Both the position numbers and the translations under genes were made by a program. 33,719 bases of DNA from an uncultured Lachnospiraceae bacterium. GTDB taxonomy: Bacteria > Bacillota > Clostridia > Lachnospirales > Lachnospiraceae. Location of the stretch: positions 1 through 33,719 of the forward strand of contig CAMOZZ010000006.1 in the NCBI GenBank assembly GCA_946631165.1, given 5' to 3'. Positions 8,174 to 16,861 of this stretch are shown piece by piece; the first letter of the stretch is position 1; each line of letters begins with the position of its first letter. The notes under the pieces were generated by a model that was not told the DNA's origin, did no database searches, and saw only the letters and a program-made list of their open reading frames with translations.

Positions 8174-11100
8174 ATGGGCGTAAGAAGATTATATGTGGAA
8201 AAGAAGCCGGACTATGCAGTCGCGGCGGCAGGACTGAAGTCTGAGATCACCGGATTCCTCGGCATCACCAGCGTGGAAAGCGTCCGCGTGCTCATCAGAT
8301 ATGACGTTGAAAATGTAAGCGATGAGACATTTGAAGCAGCAAAAGGCCTGGTATTCTCCGAGCCGCCCGTAGACGTTCTCTATGAAGACAGTTTCCTGAA
8401 GGTCGCGGGTTCCCATGTCTTCTCTGTGGAGTTCCTGCCCGGACAGTATGATCAGCGGGCTGACTCCGCGGAGCAGTGCATCAAGCTGCTGAACGAAGCA
8501 GAGGAGCCGCTCATTCATTCCGCCACCACTTATGTAATTGAGGGTGACATTACTGACGAAGAGCTGGAAGCGATCAAGTCTCTGACGGTCAATCCGGTCG
8601 ATTCCCGTTTCACGGATGAAACAATCCCGGAAACGCTTGTACAGTCTTTCCCCGAGCCGGCTGATGTTGCGGTATTTGAAGGCTTTACGGAAATGCCGGA
8701 GACAGATCTGGAAGTGCTCTATGATTCCCTGAATCTGGCGATGACATTTGCGGATTTCCTGTTCATCCGGGATCATTTCCGGGAGGAAGAGCATCGTGAT
8801 CCTACCGTTACTGAGGTACGTGTGCTTGATACCTACTGGTCGGATCATTGCCGCCATACCACCTTCCAGACCGAACTTACCGATATCGAATTCTTTGATG
8901 GCGATATGAAGGAAGAAATGGAGAAGACTTACGGCGAGTATCTTTCCGACAGGAAGGCTGTTTACGGTGACCGCAAGGATAAGTTCGTCTGCCTGATGGA
9001 TCTTGCGCTGATCGCCATGAAGAAACTGAAAGCCGACGGCAAGCTGACGGATCAGGAAGAAACGGATGAGATCAACGCCTGCTCCATCGTTGTTCCGCTG
9101 GAAGTGGACGGACAGACGGAAGAATGGCTGATCAACTTCAAGAACGAAACACACAATCACCCGACTGAGATCGAGCCTTTCGGCGGCGCCGCGACATGCC
9201 TTGGCGGTGCCATCAGAGATCCGCTCTCCGGAAGAACGTATGTCTATCAGGCGATGCGCATCACCGGCGCAGGAGATCCCACAAAGCCTGTATCAGAGAC
9301 ACTTGAAGGAAAGCTTCCGCAGAGAAAGCTCTGCACCGAAGCAGCAAGAGGCTACAGTTCCTACGGAAACCAGATCGGACTTGCAACAGGATATGTCAAG
9401 GAGATTTATCATCCGGATTATGTCGCGAAGAGGATGGAACTCGGTGCAGTCATGGGCGCGGCGAAGCGCAGCAATGTTATGCGTGAGACATCCGATCCCG
9501 GCGATATTATTCTGCTGATCGGCGGACGTACCGGACGAGACGGCATCGGCGGCGCAACCGGTTCCTCCAAGTCCCATAATACCGAGTCGATCCACACCTG
9601 CGGCGCCGAAGTCCAGAAGGGGAATGCGCCGACAGAAAGAAAGATCCAGAGACTGTTCCGCCGTCCGGAAGTCACAAGGCTGATCAGAAAGTGCAATGAC
9701 TTCGGCGCCGGCGGCGTTTCTGTTGCGATCGGCGAACTTGCGGACGGTCTGTTCATCGATCTGAACATGGTCCCCAAGAAATATGCCGGCCTGGACGGCA
9801 CGGAGCTTGCAATCTCCGAATCCCAGGAGCGTATGGCTGTTGTTATTGACCCTGAAGATCTCAATGAACTGATGGGCTATATCCATGAGGAGAATCTTGA
9901 GGCGACAGTGGTAGCCGAGGTGACCGAGGAAAAACGTCTTGTCATGCACTGGAGAGACAAGATCATCGTGGACATCAGCAGGGATTTCCTGAATACGAAC
10001 GGCGCCCATCAGGAAACAAAGCTTGCGGTAACATCGCCCTCGCTTTCCGGATCGCTCTTCAGGAAGAATTACAAGGCGGAAGATACTGCGGCTGCCTGGA
10101 AGAGCGTTCTGTCAGATCTGAATGTCGCCTCCCAGAAAGGCCTTGTTGAAATGTTCGACTCCACAGTCGGCGCGAACACGGTGCTCATGCCTTACGGCGG
10201 AAAACACCAGCTCTCCGAGATCCAGACGATGGTCGCGAGAGTTCCTGTTCCCGAAGGAAAATGCGATGCGGTCACAATGATGAGCTACGGTTTTGATCCG
10301 TATCTGTCAAGCTGGAGCCCTTATCACGGGGCCCAGTACGCAGTGCTGACATCTGTGGCGAAGATCGTGGCAGCCGGCGGTGAGATGGATAAGCTGCATT
10401 TCACATTCCAGGAGTTCTTCCGGAAACTCGGCAAGGATCCCAAACGCTGGGGCGAGCCTTTCTCAGCCCTGCTCGGTGCCTACAAGGCGCAGAGCGCTCT
10501 GGAGATCGCATCGATCGGCGGAAAGGATTCCATGTCCGGATCGTTCAATGAGATCGATGTTCCTCCTACGCTGGTATCGTTCGCAGTGGATGTGGCTTCG
10601 GAGAAGACCATCATTTCCACCGAACTGAAAGCAGCCGGCAGCAAGCTGGTTCTCTTTGCTGTCCCGCATGACGGGAAGGATCTGCCTGATTACGAGGCTG
10701 CGAAGGATCTGTACAGAAAGATCTTTGAGGATATAAGGAACGGAAATATCATTTCCGCTTATGCGCTGGAGAGAATGGGCGTATCCGAAGCAGCCGCAAA
10801 GATGGCATTCGGAAACAAGCTCGGCGTGAAGATCGATGCAGACTTCCCGGAAGAGAAATTCTTCGGACCCGGCTGGGGCAATATCCTGGCGGAAGTGCCG
10901 GCAGATAAGGTGAGAGAGCTTGCAGCGATCGGTACCGTGATCGGTGAAGTGACCGCAGACGCCTGCCTGCGCTACAAAGACGCCGCAATCGGTATGGATG
11001 AAGCCATCGATCTCTGGAGCGCACCGCTGGAGAAGGTATTCCCGTCCCATGTCGGAGACCAGAAGGATCCTGTGGAGAGCAAGCTGTACGATGCGAAGGA

Positions 11101-11929
11101 TATCTATATCTGCGAGCATAAGATGGCTGTACCGACCGTATTCATTCCCGCATTCCCGGGAACGAACTGCGAGATGGATTCCGCAAGAGCCGTCACGGAT
11201 GCGGGCGCGAAAGCCAATGTCCTTGTCATGAAGAACCTGACTGCCGAAGATATCAGGGATTCCGTAGAGGCGTTCAGCAAGGCGATCTCGCAGGCACAAA
11301 TGATTTTCTTCCCCGGCGGATTCTCCGCAGGTGATGAACCGGACGGTTCCGCGAAGTTCTTCGCGACAGCTTTCCGGAATGAGAAGATCAAAGAAGAAGT
11401 CGAAAAGCTTCTGAATGAGAGAGACGGACTTGCACTCGGCATCTGCAACGGCTTCCAGGCGCTGATCAAGCTGGGCCTTGTACCGGAAGGAAAGATCGTT
11501 CCCCAACAGGGAGATTCACCGACACTTACCTTCAACACGATCGGCAGACATATTTCCCGTATGGATTATGTCAAAGTCGTCAGCAATAAGAGTCCCTGGC
11601 TCAGAAAAGCGGAGCTTGGCGGCGTGTATACGAATCCGGCTTCCCATGGCGAAGGCCGTTTTGTCGCAAGCGAAGAGTGGCTGAAGAAGCTGTTCGGGAA
11701 CGGACAGGTGGCGACGCAGTATTGTGATCCCGAAGGCAATGTGAGCATGGATGAGGCATGGAACCCGAACGGGTCTGTGATGGCAGTAGAAGGTATTACC
11801 AGTGCAGACGGCCGGTGCCTCGGAAAGATGCTGCATAATGAGAGATATACGCCCGGACTGCAGAAGAACATCTATGGAAACCAGACGATGCTGCTGTTCG
11901 AGAGCGGCGTGGAATATTTCAGCAAATAA
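8174..11929 (+). CDS. purL: Phosphoribosylformylglycinamidine synthase
   Basis: Large single-chain FGAM synthase (1251 residues) that converts FGAR, glutamine and ATP to FGAM in purine synthesis. The ATP-grasp-like synthase core contains FKNETHNHPTEIEPFGGAA near residue 325. The C-terminal glutamine amidotransferase domain starts around IPAFPGTNCEMD, with the nucleophile in LALGICNGFQAL (Cys about 1091) and the His/Glu pair in NPASHGEGRF (about 1154-1163). This fused form replaces separate PurQ/PurL/PurS and corresponds to the clade found in many Clostridia. The start is fixed by AGGAGG at 8163-8168. No purine riboswitch is recognisable in the 57-base gap, only a weak GCGGA/TCCGC hairpin. No clear terminator follows. 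Confidence 0.97.
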   Translation: MGVRRLYVEKKPDYAVAAAGLKSEITGFLGITSVESVRVLIRYDVENVSDETFEAAKGLVFSEPPVDVLYEDSFLKVAGSHVFSVEFLPGQYDQRADSAEQCIKLLNEAEEPLIHSATTYVIEGDITDEELEAIKSLTVNPVDSRFTDETIPETLVQSFPEPADVAVFEGFTEMPETDLEVLYDSLNLAMTFADFLFIRDHFREEEHRDPTVTEVRVLDTYWSDHCRHTTFQTELTDIEFFDGDMKEEMEKTYGEYLSDRKAVYGDRKDKFVCLMDLALIAMKKLKADGKLTDQEETDEINACSIVVPLEVDGQTEEWLINFKNETHNHPTEIEPFGGAATCLGGAIRDPLSGRTYVYQAMRITGAGDPTKPVSETLEGKLPQRKLCTEAARGYSSYGNQIGLATGYVKEIYHPDYVAKRMELGAVMGAAKRSNVMRETSDPGDIILLIGGRTGRDGIGGATGSSKSHNTESIHTCGAEVQKGNAPTERKIQRLFRRPEVTRLIRKCNDFGAGGVSVAIGELADGLFIDLNMVPKKYAGLDGTELAISESQERMAVVIDPEDLNELMGYIHEENLEATVVAEVTEEKRLVMHWRDKIIVDISRDFLNTNGAHQETKLAVTSPSLSGSLFRKNYKAEDTAAAWKSVLSDLNVASQKGLVEMFDSTVGANTVLMPYGGKHQLSEIQTMVARVPVPEGKCDAVTMMSYGFDPYLSSWSPYHGAQYAVLTSVAKIVAAGGEMDKLHFTFQEFFRKLGKDPKRWGEPFSALLGAYKAQSALEIASIGGKDSMSGSFNEIDVPPTLVSFAVDVASEKTIISTELKAAGSKLVLFAVPHDGKDLPDYEAAKDLYRKIFEDIRNGNIISAYALERMGVSEAAAKMAFGNKLGVKIDADFPEEKFFGPGWGNILAEVPADKVRELAAIGTVIGEVTADACLRYKDAAIGMDEAIDLWSAPLEKVFPSHVGDQKDPVESKLYDAKDIYICEHKMAVPTVFIPAFPGTNCEMDSARAVTDAGAKANVLVMKNLTAEDIRDSVEAFSKAISQAQMIFFPGGFSAGDEPDGSAKFFATAFRNEKIKEEVEKLLNERDGLALGICNGFQALIKLGLVPEGKIVPQQGDSPTLTFNTIGRHISRMDYVKVVSNKSPWLRKAELGGVYTNPASHGEGRFVASEEWLKKLFGNGQVATQYCDPEGNVSMDEAWNPNGSVMAVEGITSADGRCLGKMLHNERYTPGLQKNIYGNQTMLLFESGVEYFSK

Positions 11930-12023
11930 ATTGTTCGTTTGTAAATTTAAGCTTTCAGCAAAATAGCAATTCTTTTGTATTGTATGTAACATTGGTTGCG
12001 TTCAAGTTGAAGGAGGCACTCCT

Positions 12024-14657
12024 GTGAGCAGTAATTATAAAAAAAAGAATCTTGCTGTATTTCTGACGGTATTGTTTGTGCTCTGCGGATTGACTGTGCA
12101 TACACCTGTAAAGATATATGCCGCAGATGGCGATAAAGAAATCGCCTGTCTTGGAACAGAGACGATCACAGAACCGGAGGTGCCGGAAGATCATACAAAA
12201 TCGTGGAATGGAAGTTTTGTATATTTTGGAAGGTATGCTTCTTCCAGTGACGGAACGAAAGAACCTGTCAAATATCGTGTGCTGGATCCAAACACTGAAA
12301 AGTTTGGATCCGGTACGATGCTTTTGGATTGCCACAATATCCTGTATAAATACAATTACGATTTAGATGGGGACCCAAATCAGGGAGCAACCTCTATAAA
12401 TGAATGGTTATACAGTGATGTGCGAAAAAGCCTGATAGAAGGGGACGACAGTTTTCTGAACAATGCATTTACATCCGCGGAAAAGAATGCCATTGCTGAG
12501 AGTACAATAGGAACTCATAAGTATGCTGATGGAGGTATTATTCCCGGATATGAAGATGATTACTGGGCGATTGATTATATCGGGAGTTATACCCCTCTCA
12601 CAGGGGAAAAGATTTTTTTGCTGGATGTTGAGGATATTTACAATCAATCATATGGATACAAACCGGAACCCGATACCAATTCCTGTTTGGTAAAACGTTA
12701 TTTGGGAGGTACGAAAGGATCCTGGTTTTTACGTTCGCCCATTGATTCTGATGCGACAGGTCTCAACAATAGCGGGAAGCTGCAGAATCTGGTCAGGATT
12801 TCCAAGATAAAATATGGTGTATCCCCGGCTTTGAATGTCAGTCTGGCTGCAATCCTCTTTGCTTCTCCGATTGCGGAAACAACCAATGAATATAAGCTTA
12901 CGGTGTTGGACAGCAGTCTTGCGGTCGAGATCGATCCGGATAAAATTATACATGGCAGCGGGACTGTCACAGTGCCGTATGAAAAAACCGGTTCGGCGGA
13001 CCATATATCCTTATTCATTACGAATAAGGGCGATACCTGGTCTGATGAGAGCGGCTGGAACGATGGAGCGACAGTTCAATACTACACAACAGAAGCAATA
13101 GATCCTGACAAAGAGAACGGCACTGTAACCTTTGCACTGCCGGAGAATTATGAAGCGAATAAGGATGATTGGAAGCTTTATGTCGTTGTCGAAAAGATAA
13201 ATGGGGGAAAGCTGACTGACTATGCCAGCGAGCCGTCTTTTGTGAGATCACACGCTCACTCCTGGAGCTATTCGGCAAATGGAGCTGTTATCACGGCAAA
13301 ATGTAATGATACTGTCGGGGTTTGTGACATTACCAGCGGTCTGGAACTGAAAATAAGCAAGCCGGCTGATCTGGTTTATGATGGCAGTGCAAAAAAAGCT
13401 TCTCTGAATAAAGATTACGATAAAACAGCATTCCCGGACTCCTACGAGATCGAATATGCGCAGGGAACAACCAAACTGAGCGGTTCACCGGTTAATGCGG
13501 GAACGTATACGGCGAGCGTAACTGCAGGGAAAACTACAGCAAGTATAACGTTTACGATCGAACCCAGATCCATTACCGGCGCGACAGTGACGGCAGATAC
13601 TCCCTTGAAGTACAATGAAGCTGAGCAGAAGACAAGGGTTACCGGCGTAACGCTCCCGGACGGCACAAAACTGACAGAAGATGATTATGATGTCAGCGGC
13701 GACAGAGGAACAGATGCGGGATCGTATACTGTCACTGTGACCGGAAAAGGGAATTACAAAGATTCAGCGACAGCTGCCTGGCGTATCGAACGGGGAGATT
13801 TTTCTCCTAAAATCACCATTTCAGGATGGAAGGAAGGAGAAAAAGCCAATTCGCCTGTCTTATCCGGCTATTCTGGAAATGGCACTGTGACCATCGAATA
13901 TAAGAAAAAAGGCGCTGATAACAGCACCTATTCGACAGATGTTCCGACAGAAGCAGGCTTCTATACGGTTCGGGTTCGTATATCGGAAACAACGAATTAT
14001 ATAGCCTGGGAAGGAGAAGCGGATTTCGAGATAGAAGCCGCAGAAGACAAGAAAGAAGAGACCGTGATCATCAGTCCTCTGATGTCAAAAGCGGTTGTGA
14101 TAAGCGGTAAAAAAGTGACTATCAGCTGGAACAGAATAAAACAGGCAGACCGTTATGTTGTCTGCATGTCGAAATGCAGTACAAGAAACGTTAAGTATAC
14201 CGTAAAGAAAGTGAAGACGATCAAAGGCAGCGCTAAGATCAGCTGCGTAATCAGCGGACTGGAGAAGGGACAGAAATATAAATTTAAAGTACAGGCCCAG
14301 CAGAAAACAGACGGCAAATATAAGATCATAAAGAGCAGTAGAATGAGCCATTTTGTCAGCGGAAATGAAACGCCCAAATATACCAATCCGAAATCATTGA
14401 AGCTGAACAAGACCAAAGTGACGTTGAAGCAAGGGAAGACCTTCCTGATTACTGCAAAGATAAAACCGGTGGTACCCGGCAGGAAATATCTGACGCACTG
14501 TTCACTTCTGCGATATCTGTCCGACAATAAAAAGGTGGCGAAAGTCAATCCTGAAGGTCTGGTCAAAGCGGTGAAGCCGGGCAGCTGTAAGATCTATGTA
14601 CATACTGTAAACGGTATCTGGAAAACGCTGAAGGTGACAGTGAAGGAATCAAAATAA
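12024..14657 (+). CDS. Secreted multi-domain protein: DUF6273-like, Ig-like repeats, FN3, Big_2
   Basis: An 877-residue exported protein. GTG start with AAGGAGG seven bases upstream. A signal peptide covers about residues 1-34 (lysines, hydrophobic core LAVFLTVLFVLCGLTV, then YAADG). Residues about 60-285 resemble DUF6273: they contain SWFLRSP near 234 and SPALNVSLAAILFASP near 267. Around 455-600 are two MBG-like bacterial Ig modules (LVYDGSAKKASL, LKYNEAEQKTRV, each ending in AGTYT/AGSYT patterns). A third sandwich-like module follows, then a fibronectin III-like domain (about 688-775) and a Big_2-like domain (about 785-875; LKLNKTKVTLKQGK). There is no LPXTG motif or obvious anchor. Codon use looks more AT-rich than purL. 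It is likely a surface or secreted binding protein; the ligand is unknown. Confidence 0.85.
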   Translation: MSSNYKKKNLAVFLTVLFVLCGLTVHTPVKIYAADGDKEIACLGTETITEPEVPEDHTKSWNGSFVYFGRYASSSDGTKEPVKYRVLDPNTEKFGSGTMLLDCHNILYKYNYDLDGDPNQGATSINEWLYSDVRKSLIEGDDSFLNNAFTSAEKNAIAESTIGTHKYADGGIIPGYEDDYWAIDYIGSYTPLTGEKIFLLDVEDIYNQSYGYKPEPDTNSCLVKRYLGGTKGSWFLRSPIDSDATGLNNSGKLQNLVRISKIKYGVSPALNVSLAAILFASPIAETTNEYKLTVLDSSLAVEIDPDKIIHGSGTVTVPYEKTGSADHISLFITNKGDTWSDESGWNDGATVQYYTTEAIDPDKENGTVTFALPENYEANKDDWKLYVVVEKINGGKLTDYASEPSFVRSHAHSWSYSANGAVITAKCNDTVGVCDITSGLELKISKPADLVYDGSAKKASLNKDYDKTAFPDSYEIEYAQGTTKLSGSPVNAGTYTASVTAGKTTASITFTIEPRSITGATVTADTPLKYNEAEQKTRVTGVTLPDGTKLTEDDYDVSGDRGTDAGSYTVTVTGKGNYKDSATAAWRIERGDFSPKITISGWKEGEKANSPVLSGYSGNGTVTIEYKKKGADNSTYSTDVPTEAGFYTVRVRISETTNYIAWEGEADFEIEAAEDKKEETVIISPLMSKAVVISGKKVTISWNRIKQADRYVVCMSKCSTRNVKYTVKKVKTIKGSAKISCVISGLEKGQKYKFKVQAQQKTDGKYKIIKSSRMSHFVSGNETPKYTNPKSLKLNKTKVTLKQGKTFLITAKIKPVVPGRKYLTHCSLLRYLSDNKKVAKVNPEGLVKAVKPGSCKIYVHTVNGIWKTLKVTVKESK

Positions 14658-14706
14658 TAAAAGAATACTGATAAGCATATTACTGTCAGTAAGATGGTCA
14701 TCACAA

Positions 14707-14743
14707 AAACAGGCTGCCCGGTCATTCACCGAGCAGCCTGTTT
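14707..14743. terminator. Bidirectional intrinsic terminator between convergent genes
   Basis: AAACAGGCTGC (14707-14717) pairs perfectly with GCAGCCTGTTT (14733-14743), with an inner CGGT/ACCG stem. The minus strand has a TTTTTG tail. The stop codon of the HTH gene (14722-14724) lies inside the hairpin. Confidence 0.8.
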
Positions 14744-15162
14744 CCTGTTGCGGAAAGTCTGTCGTTGACATCGGATATATCAGTGATGCCTCCGTTCATG
14801 CACGAGATTACTTCCAGATCCCTGGGATCCCGGGGATACAGATCTCTGTGCCCGAATGCCTTCAATATCCTGTCCGCTGATTTGACATCTGTCCTGAGCG
14901 CCAGGCAGATCATGATGATCACATCCCGGGAGGGGGAAGTCTTTGTGCCGCTCAGAATATCATAGATATAAGATCTTGAAAGATAACCCTGGCAGGAGCG
15001 AACAACATCTGCCGGCGTTGTTTCTTTATGATCATGCAGCCATGCATCGATAAGCTCCCGCCCGGACCGCAGAATGTTTTCCTCTGAGACAGCAGCTGCA
15101 GAATCCGTCCCGGAAGCGTTCAGAAGGCGATGATTAAGATCTGTAGTGGAATCCTTGTACAT
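14722..15162 (-). CDS. Small HTH (XRE-like) DNA-binding protein
   Basis: A 146-residue protein. The start at 15162 (MYKDSTTDL) is used because GAAAGGAG lies about six bases upstream, whereas the ORF-track start at 15198 has no such site. Residues about 46-90 look like an XRE-type helix-turn-helix: TPADVVRSCQGYLSRSYIYD followed by ILSGTKTSPSRDVIIMICLAL. A C-terminal tail (LYPRDPRDLEVISC, then DVNDRLSATG) is conserved-looking and does not resemble a peptidase or sensor domain. The gene is divergent from the kinase, and the 75-bp repeat array fills most of the space between them, so the protein is a candidate binder of the array. The terminator hairpin overlaps its 3' end. Specific function unknown. 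Confidence 0.8.
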   Translation of the reverse strand: MYKDSTTDLNHRLLNASGTDSAAAVSEENILRSGRELIDAWLHDHKETTPADVVRSCQGYLSRSYIYDILSGTKTSPSRDVIIMICLALRTDVKSADRILKAFGHRDLYPRDPRDLEVISCMNGGITDISDVNDRLSATGNRLLGE

Positions 15163-15207
15163 GATATGCTCCTTTCGCCGTCTTGCGAATGTGTTCAATC
15201 CGATGTA

Positions 15208-15216
15208 ATATTAGCA
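15208..15216 (-). promoter_or_regulatory. Possible extended -10 for the HTH gene
   Basis: On the minus strand TGCTAATAT matches an extended -10 (TGnTAnnnT). No convincing -35 is seen. It gives a leader of about 40 bases. Confidence 0.35.
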
Positions 15217-15262
15217 TAATTCCGATATTCTGAACAGAGCGCTATCCTGTGAGAGCCGGCAT

Positions 15263-15600
15263 TACGTATGCAAATTGTTCATTTTTATGATGCGTCCGTA
15301 AAAAGGCAGCTGCAGGAGGAGCGAAGAACCCGGAAATTACGTATGCAAGGGAAGATAGAAGAGAATGCGTCCGTAAAAAAGCAGCCGCAGGATGCGTGAA
15401 GCGCCGGGAAACTACGACCGCAAACGAAAGAATACGAGATTGCGTCCGTAAAAAGACAGCCGCAGGATGTGTGAAGAGTCCGGAAACTACGTACGCAAAC
15501 GGAGGAATACGAGAGTGCGTCCGTAAAAAGGCAGCCGCAGGCGAAGTGAAGAGCCTGAAAACTACGTACGCAAGGGAAGATCTCTGAACCTGTGTACGTA
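15263..15600. repeat. 75-bp tandem repeat array with alternating inverted 10-mers
   Basis: About 4.5 copies with an exact 75-base period. TGCGTCCGTA occurs at 15291, 15366, 15441 and 15516, and a variant TGTGTACGTA at 15591. The inverted partner TACGTACGCA or a close variant occurs at 15263, 15338, 15413, 15488 and 15563. Between them CAGCCGCAGGATG and GTGAAG blocks are also conserved, and about 18 bases per unit vary. The array fills the gap between the divergent HTH and kinase genes and runs up to the kinase ribosome site. It looks like a multi-site operator or iteron-like element rather than CRISPR, because the whole unit is conserved and no spacers exist. Confidence 0.9.
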
Positions 15601-15616
15601 AACAGAGGTAAAACAA

Positions 15617-16828
15617 GTGAGTATGTCTCTGGAATCTGAAAAATATGAGGTCTTATCCAGGCTGAAGGAAGGCAAGGATGTCTGGCTGGTAAAGAATCAG
15701 CGGGACGGCCGTTTGTATGTCAGGAAATGTGTCCGTAATTATGATATCGAAGTATACAGACACCTGATGGCACTGGACCTTCCGGGACTGCCGCATATCG
15801 TCAGTATTTCTGAAGAAAATGATTCGCTCGTTATTATTGAAGAATACATCCATGGAATGACAGTAGATGAGATATTGGAAAAAACCGGTCCGTTTCCATT
15901 TGAGGATACCCGACAGATCATGCTCGCTGTCTGCACACTGCTGTCACAGCTCCATTCACAGGTTCCGCCGATGATCCACCGTGATATCAAGCCGTCAAAC
16001 ATCCTGATCGGGCAGAACAAAGAAGTCTGGCTGCTGGATTTCAATGCTGTGAGGGAACTCAAGCCGGACAGTAACCGCGACACCAGGCTGATGGGAACGC
16101 CGGAGTTCGCCGCGCCGGAACAGTATGGTTTCGGACAGTCTGACGTGAGAACAGATATTTACGGCCTCGGCGTCACGATGAATGTGATGCTTACCGGGGA
16201 ACTGCCCTCTGTAAGGAAACCGGACAGACCGATCCGTACGGTCATAGAAAAGTGCATCAGGCTTGAACCGGAAGACCGGTTCGGAAATGTGGATGAACTT
16301 GCAAGAGTCCTTCAGAATGTGAAGGAAACCGTTGTCCCCGATGAGGATCCCGGAACTGACGGACAGGCAGCCTTCCGGAAACGGTTTGCTGCTTATGCAG
16401 AAGCGTTCAGCCGAAAAATGCCGGAAGCTTATGTCGGCAATGAAGATCTGAAGGCAGATTTAGACAGCGATCTTCCTCCGGATGTGACGAAATCCTTCCT
16501 GCCGGTAGGATTCAGAAGCAGAAATATCCTGCACATGATCACGGCTGTTCTGGGTTATCTTTTCATTGCCTGGATGAGCATAACCGTCGAATGGACGGAG
16601 AACGGAGTCCCGGGAGATACGTTTTATCAGATCTACAGCGGGATCATGTGGTTCTGCACCTGTGTGTTCACGGTATTCTGGCTGGGCAATTACAGAAATA
16701 TCCGGGGACGGTTTCCCGGGTGCCGGCGCGGAGGGCTGATCGGGTCGCTGGCTGTCCTGTCCTGGGGAATGGTGCTGGCGTTTCTGGTGGTCGTGCTGTT
16801 CGCACTTGTACTTTCAGTCATAGAGTGA
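15617..16828 (+). CDS. Membrane-anchored Hanks-type Ser/Thr protein kinase
   Basis: A 403-residue protein with an N-terminal eukaryotic-like kinase domain (about 10-235) and three predicted C-terminal membrane segments (about 303-323, 335-357, 373-402). The probable ATP-binding lysine is K37 (LYVRKCV). The catalytic loop is HRDIKPSN (121-128), the metal loop is DFN (141-143) in place of DFG, and GTPEFAAPEQYG is the activation segment end. The metal-binding Asp is kept, so it is probably active. A glycine-rich loop is weak (LKEGKDVWLV). GTG at 15617 is preferred because GAGGT lies seven bases upstream; ATG at 15623 is possible. No PASTA repeats or PP2C phosphatase are nearby. Its upstream region is the 75-bp array. 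Confidence 0.9.
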   Translation: MSMSLESEKYEVLSRLKEGKDVWLVKNQRDGRLYVRKCVRNYDIEVYRHLMALDLPGLPHIVSISEENDSLVIIEEYIHGMTVDEILEKTGPFPFEDTRQIMLAVCTLLSQLHSQVPPMIHRDIKPSNILIGQNKEVWLLDFNAVRELKPDSNRDTRLMGTPEFAAPEQYGFGQSDVRTDIYGLGVTMNVMLTGELPSVRKPDRPIRTVIEKCIRLEPEDRFGNVDELARVLQNVKETVVPDEDPGTDGQAAFRKRFAAYAEAFSRKMPEAYVGNEDLKADLDSDLPPDVTKSFLPVGFRSRNILHMITAVLGYLFIAWMSITVEWTENGVPGDTFYQIYSGIMWFCTCVFTVFWLGNYRNIRGRFPGCRRGGLIGSLAVLSWGMVLAFLVVVLFALVLSVIE

Positions 16829-16861
16829 CAGTGCATCAGAAGAAAAGTGTGGAAATGAAGA

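Noticed and set aside
11955-12335. Minus-strand 126-aa ORF upstream of the secreted protein
   Set aside because: It lies across the well-supported GTG start and signal peptide of the plus-strand gene and has no recognisable domain.
15263-15600. CRISPR array
   Set aside because: Units are contiguous and conserved over most of 75 bases, no unique spacers, no cas genes.
15242-15616. ORFs on both strands of the 75-bp array (124 aa minus, 63 aa plus)
   Set aside because: The period is a multiple of three, so frames stay open through the repeats; neither has a good ribosome site and conservation follows the inverted 10-mers, not codons.
15728-15737. Extra 10-mer (TGTGTCCGTA) inside the kinase gene
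   Set aside because: One mismatch to the array motif but out of phase with the 75-base period and encodes conserved kinase residues; likely chance.
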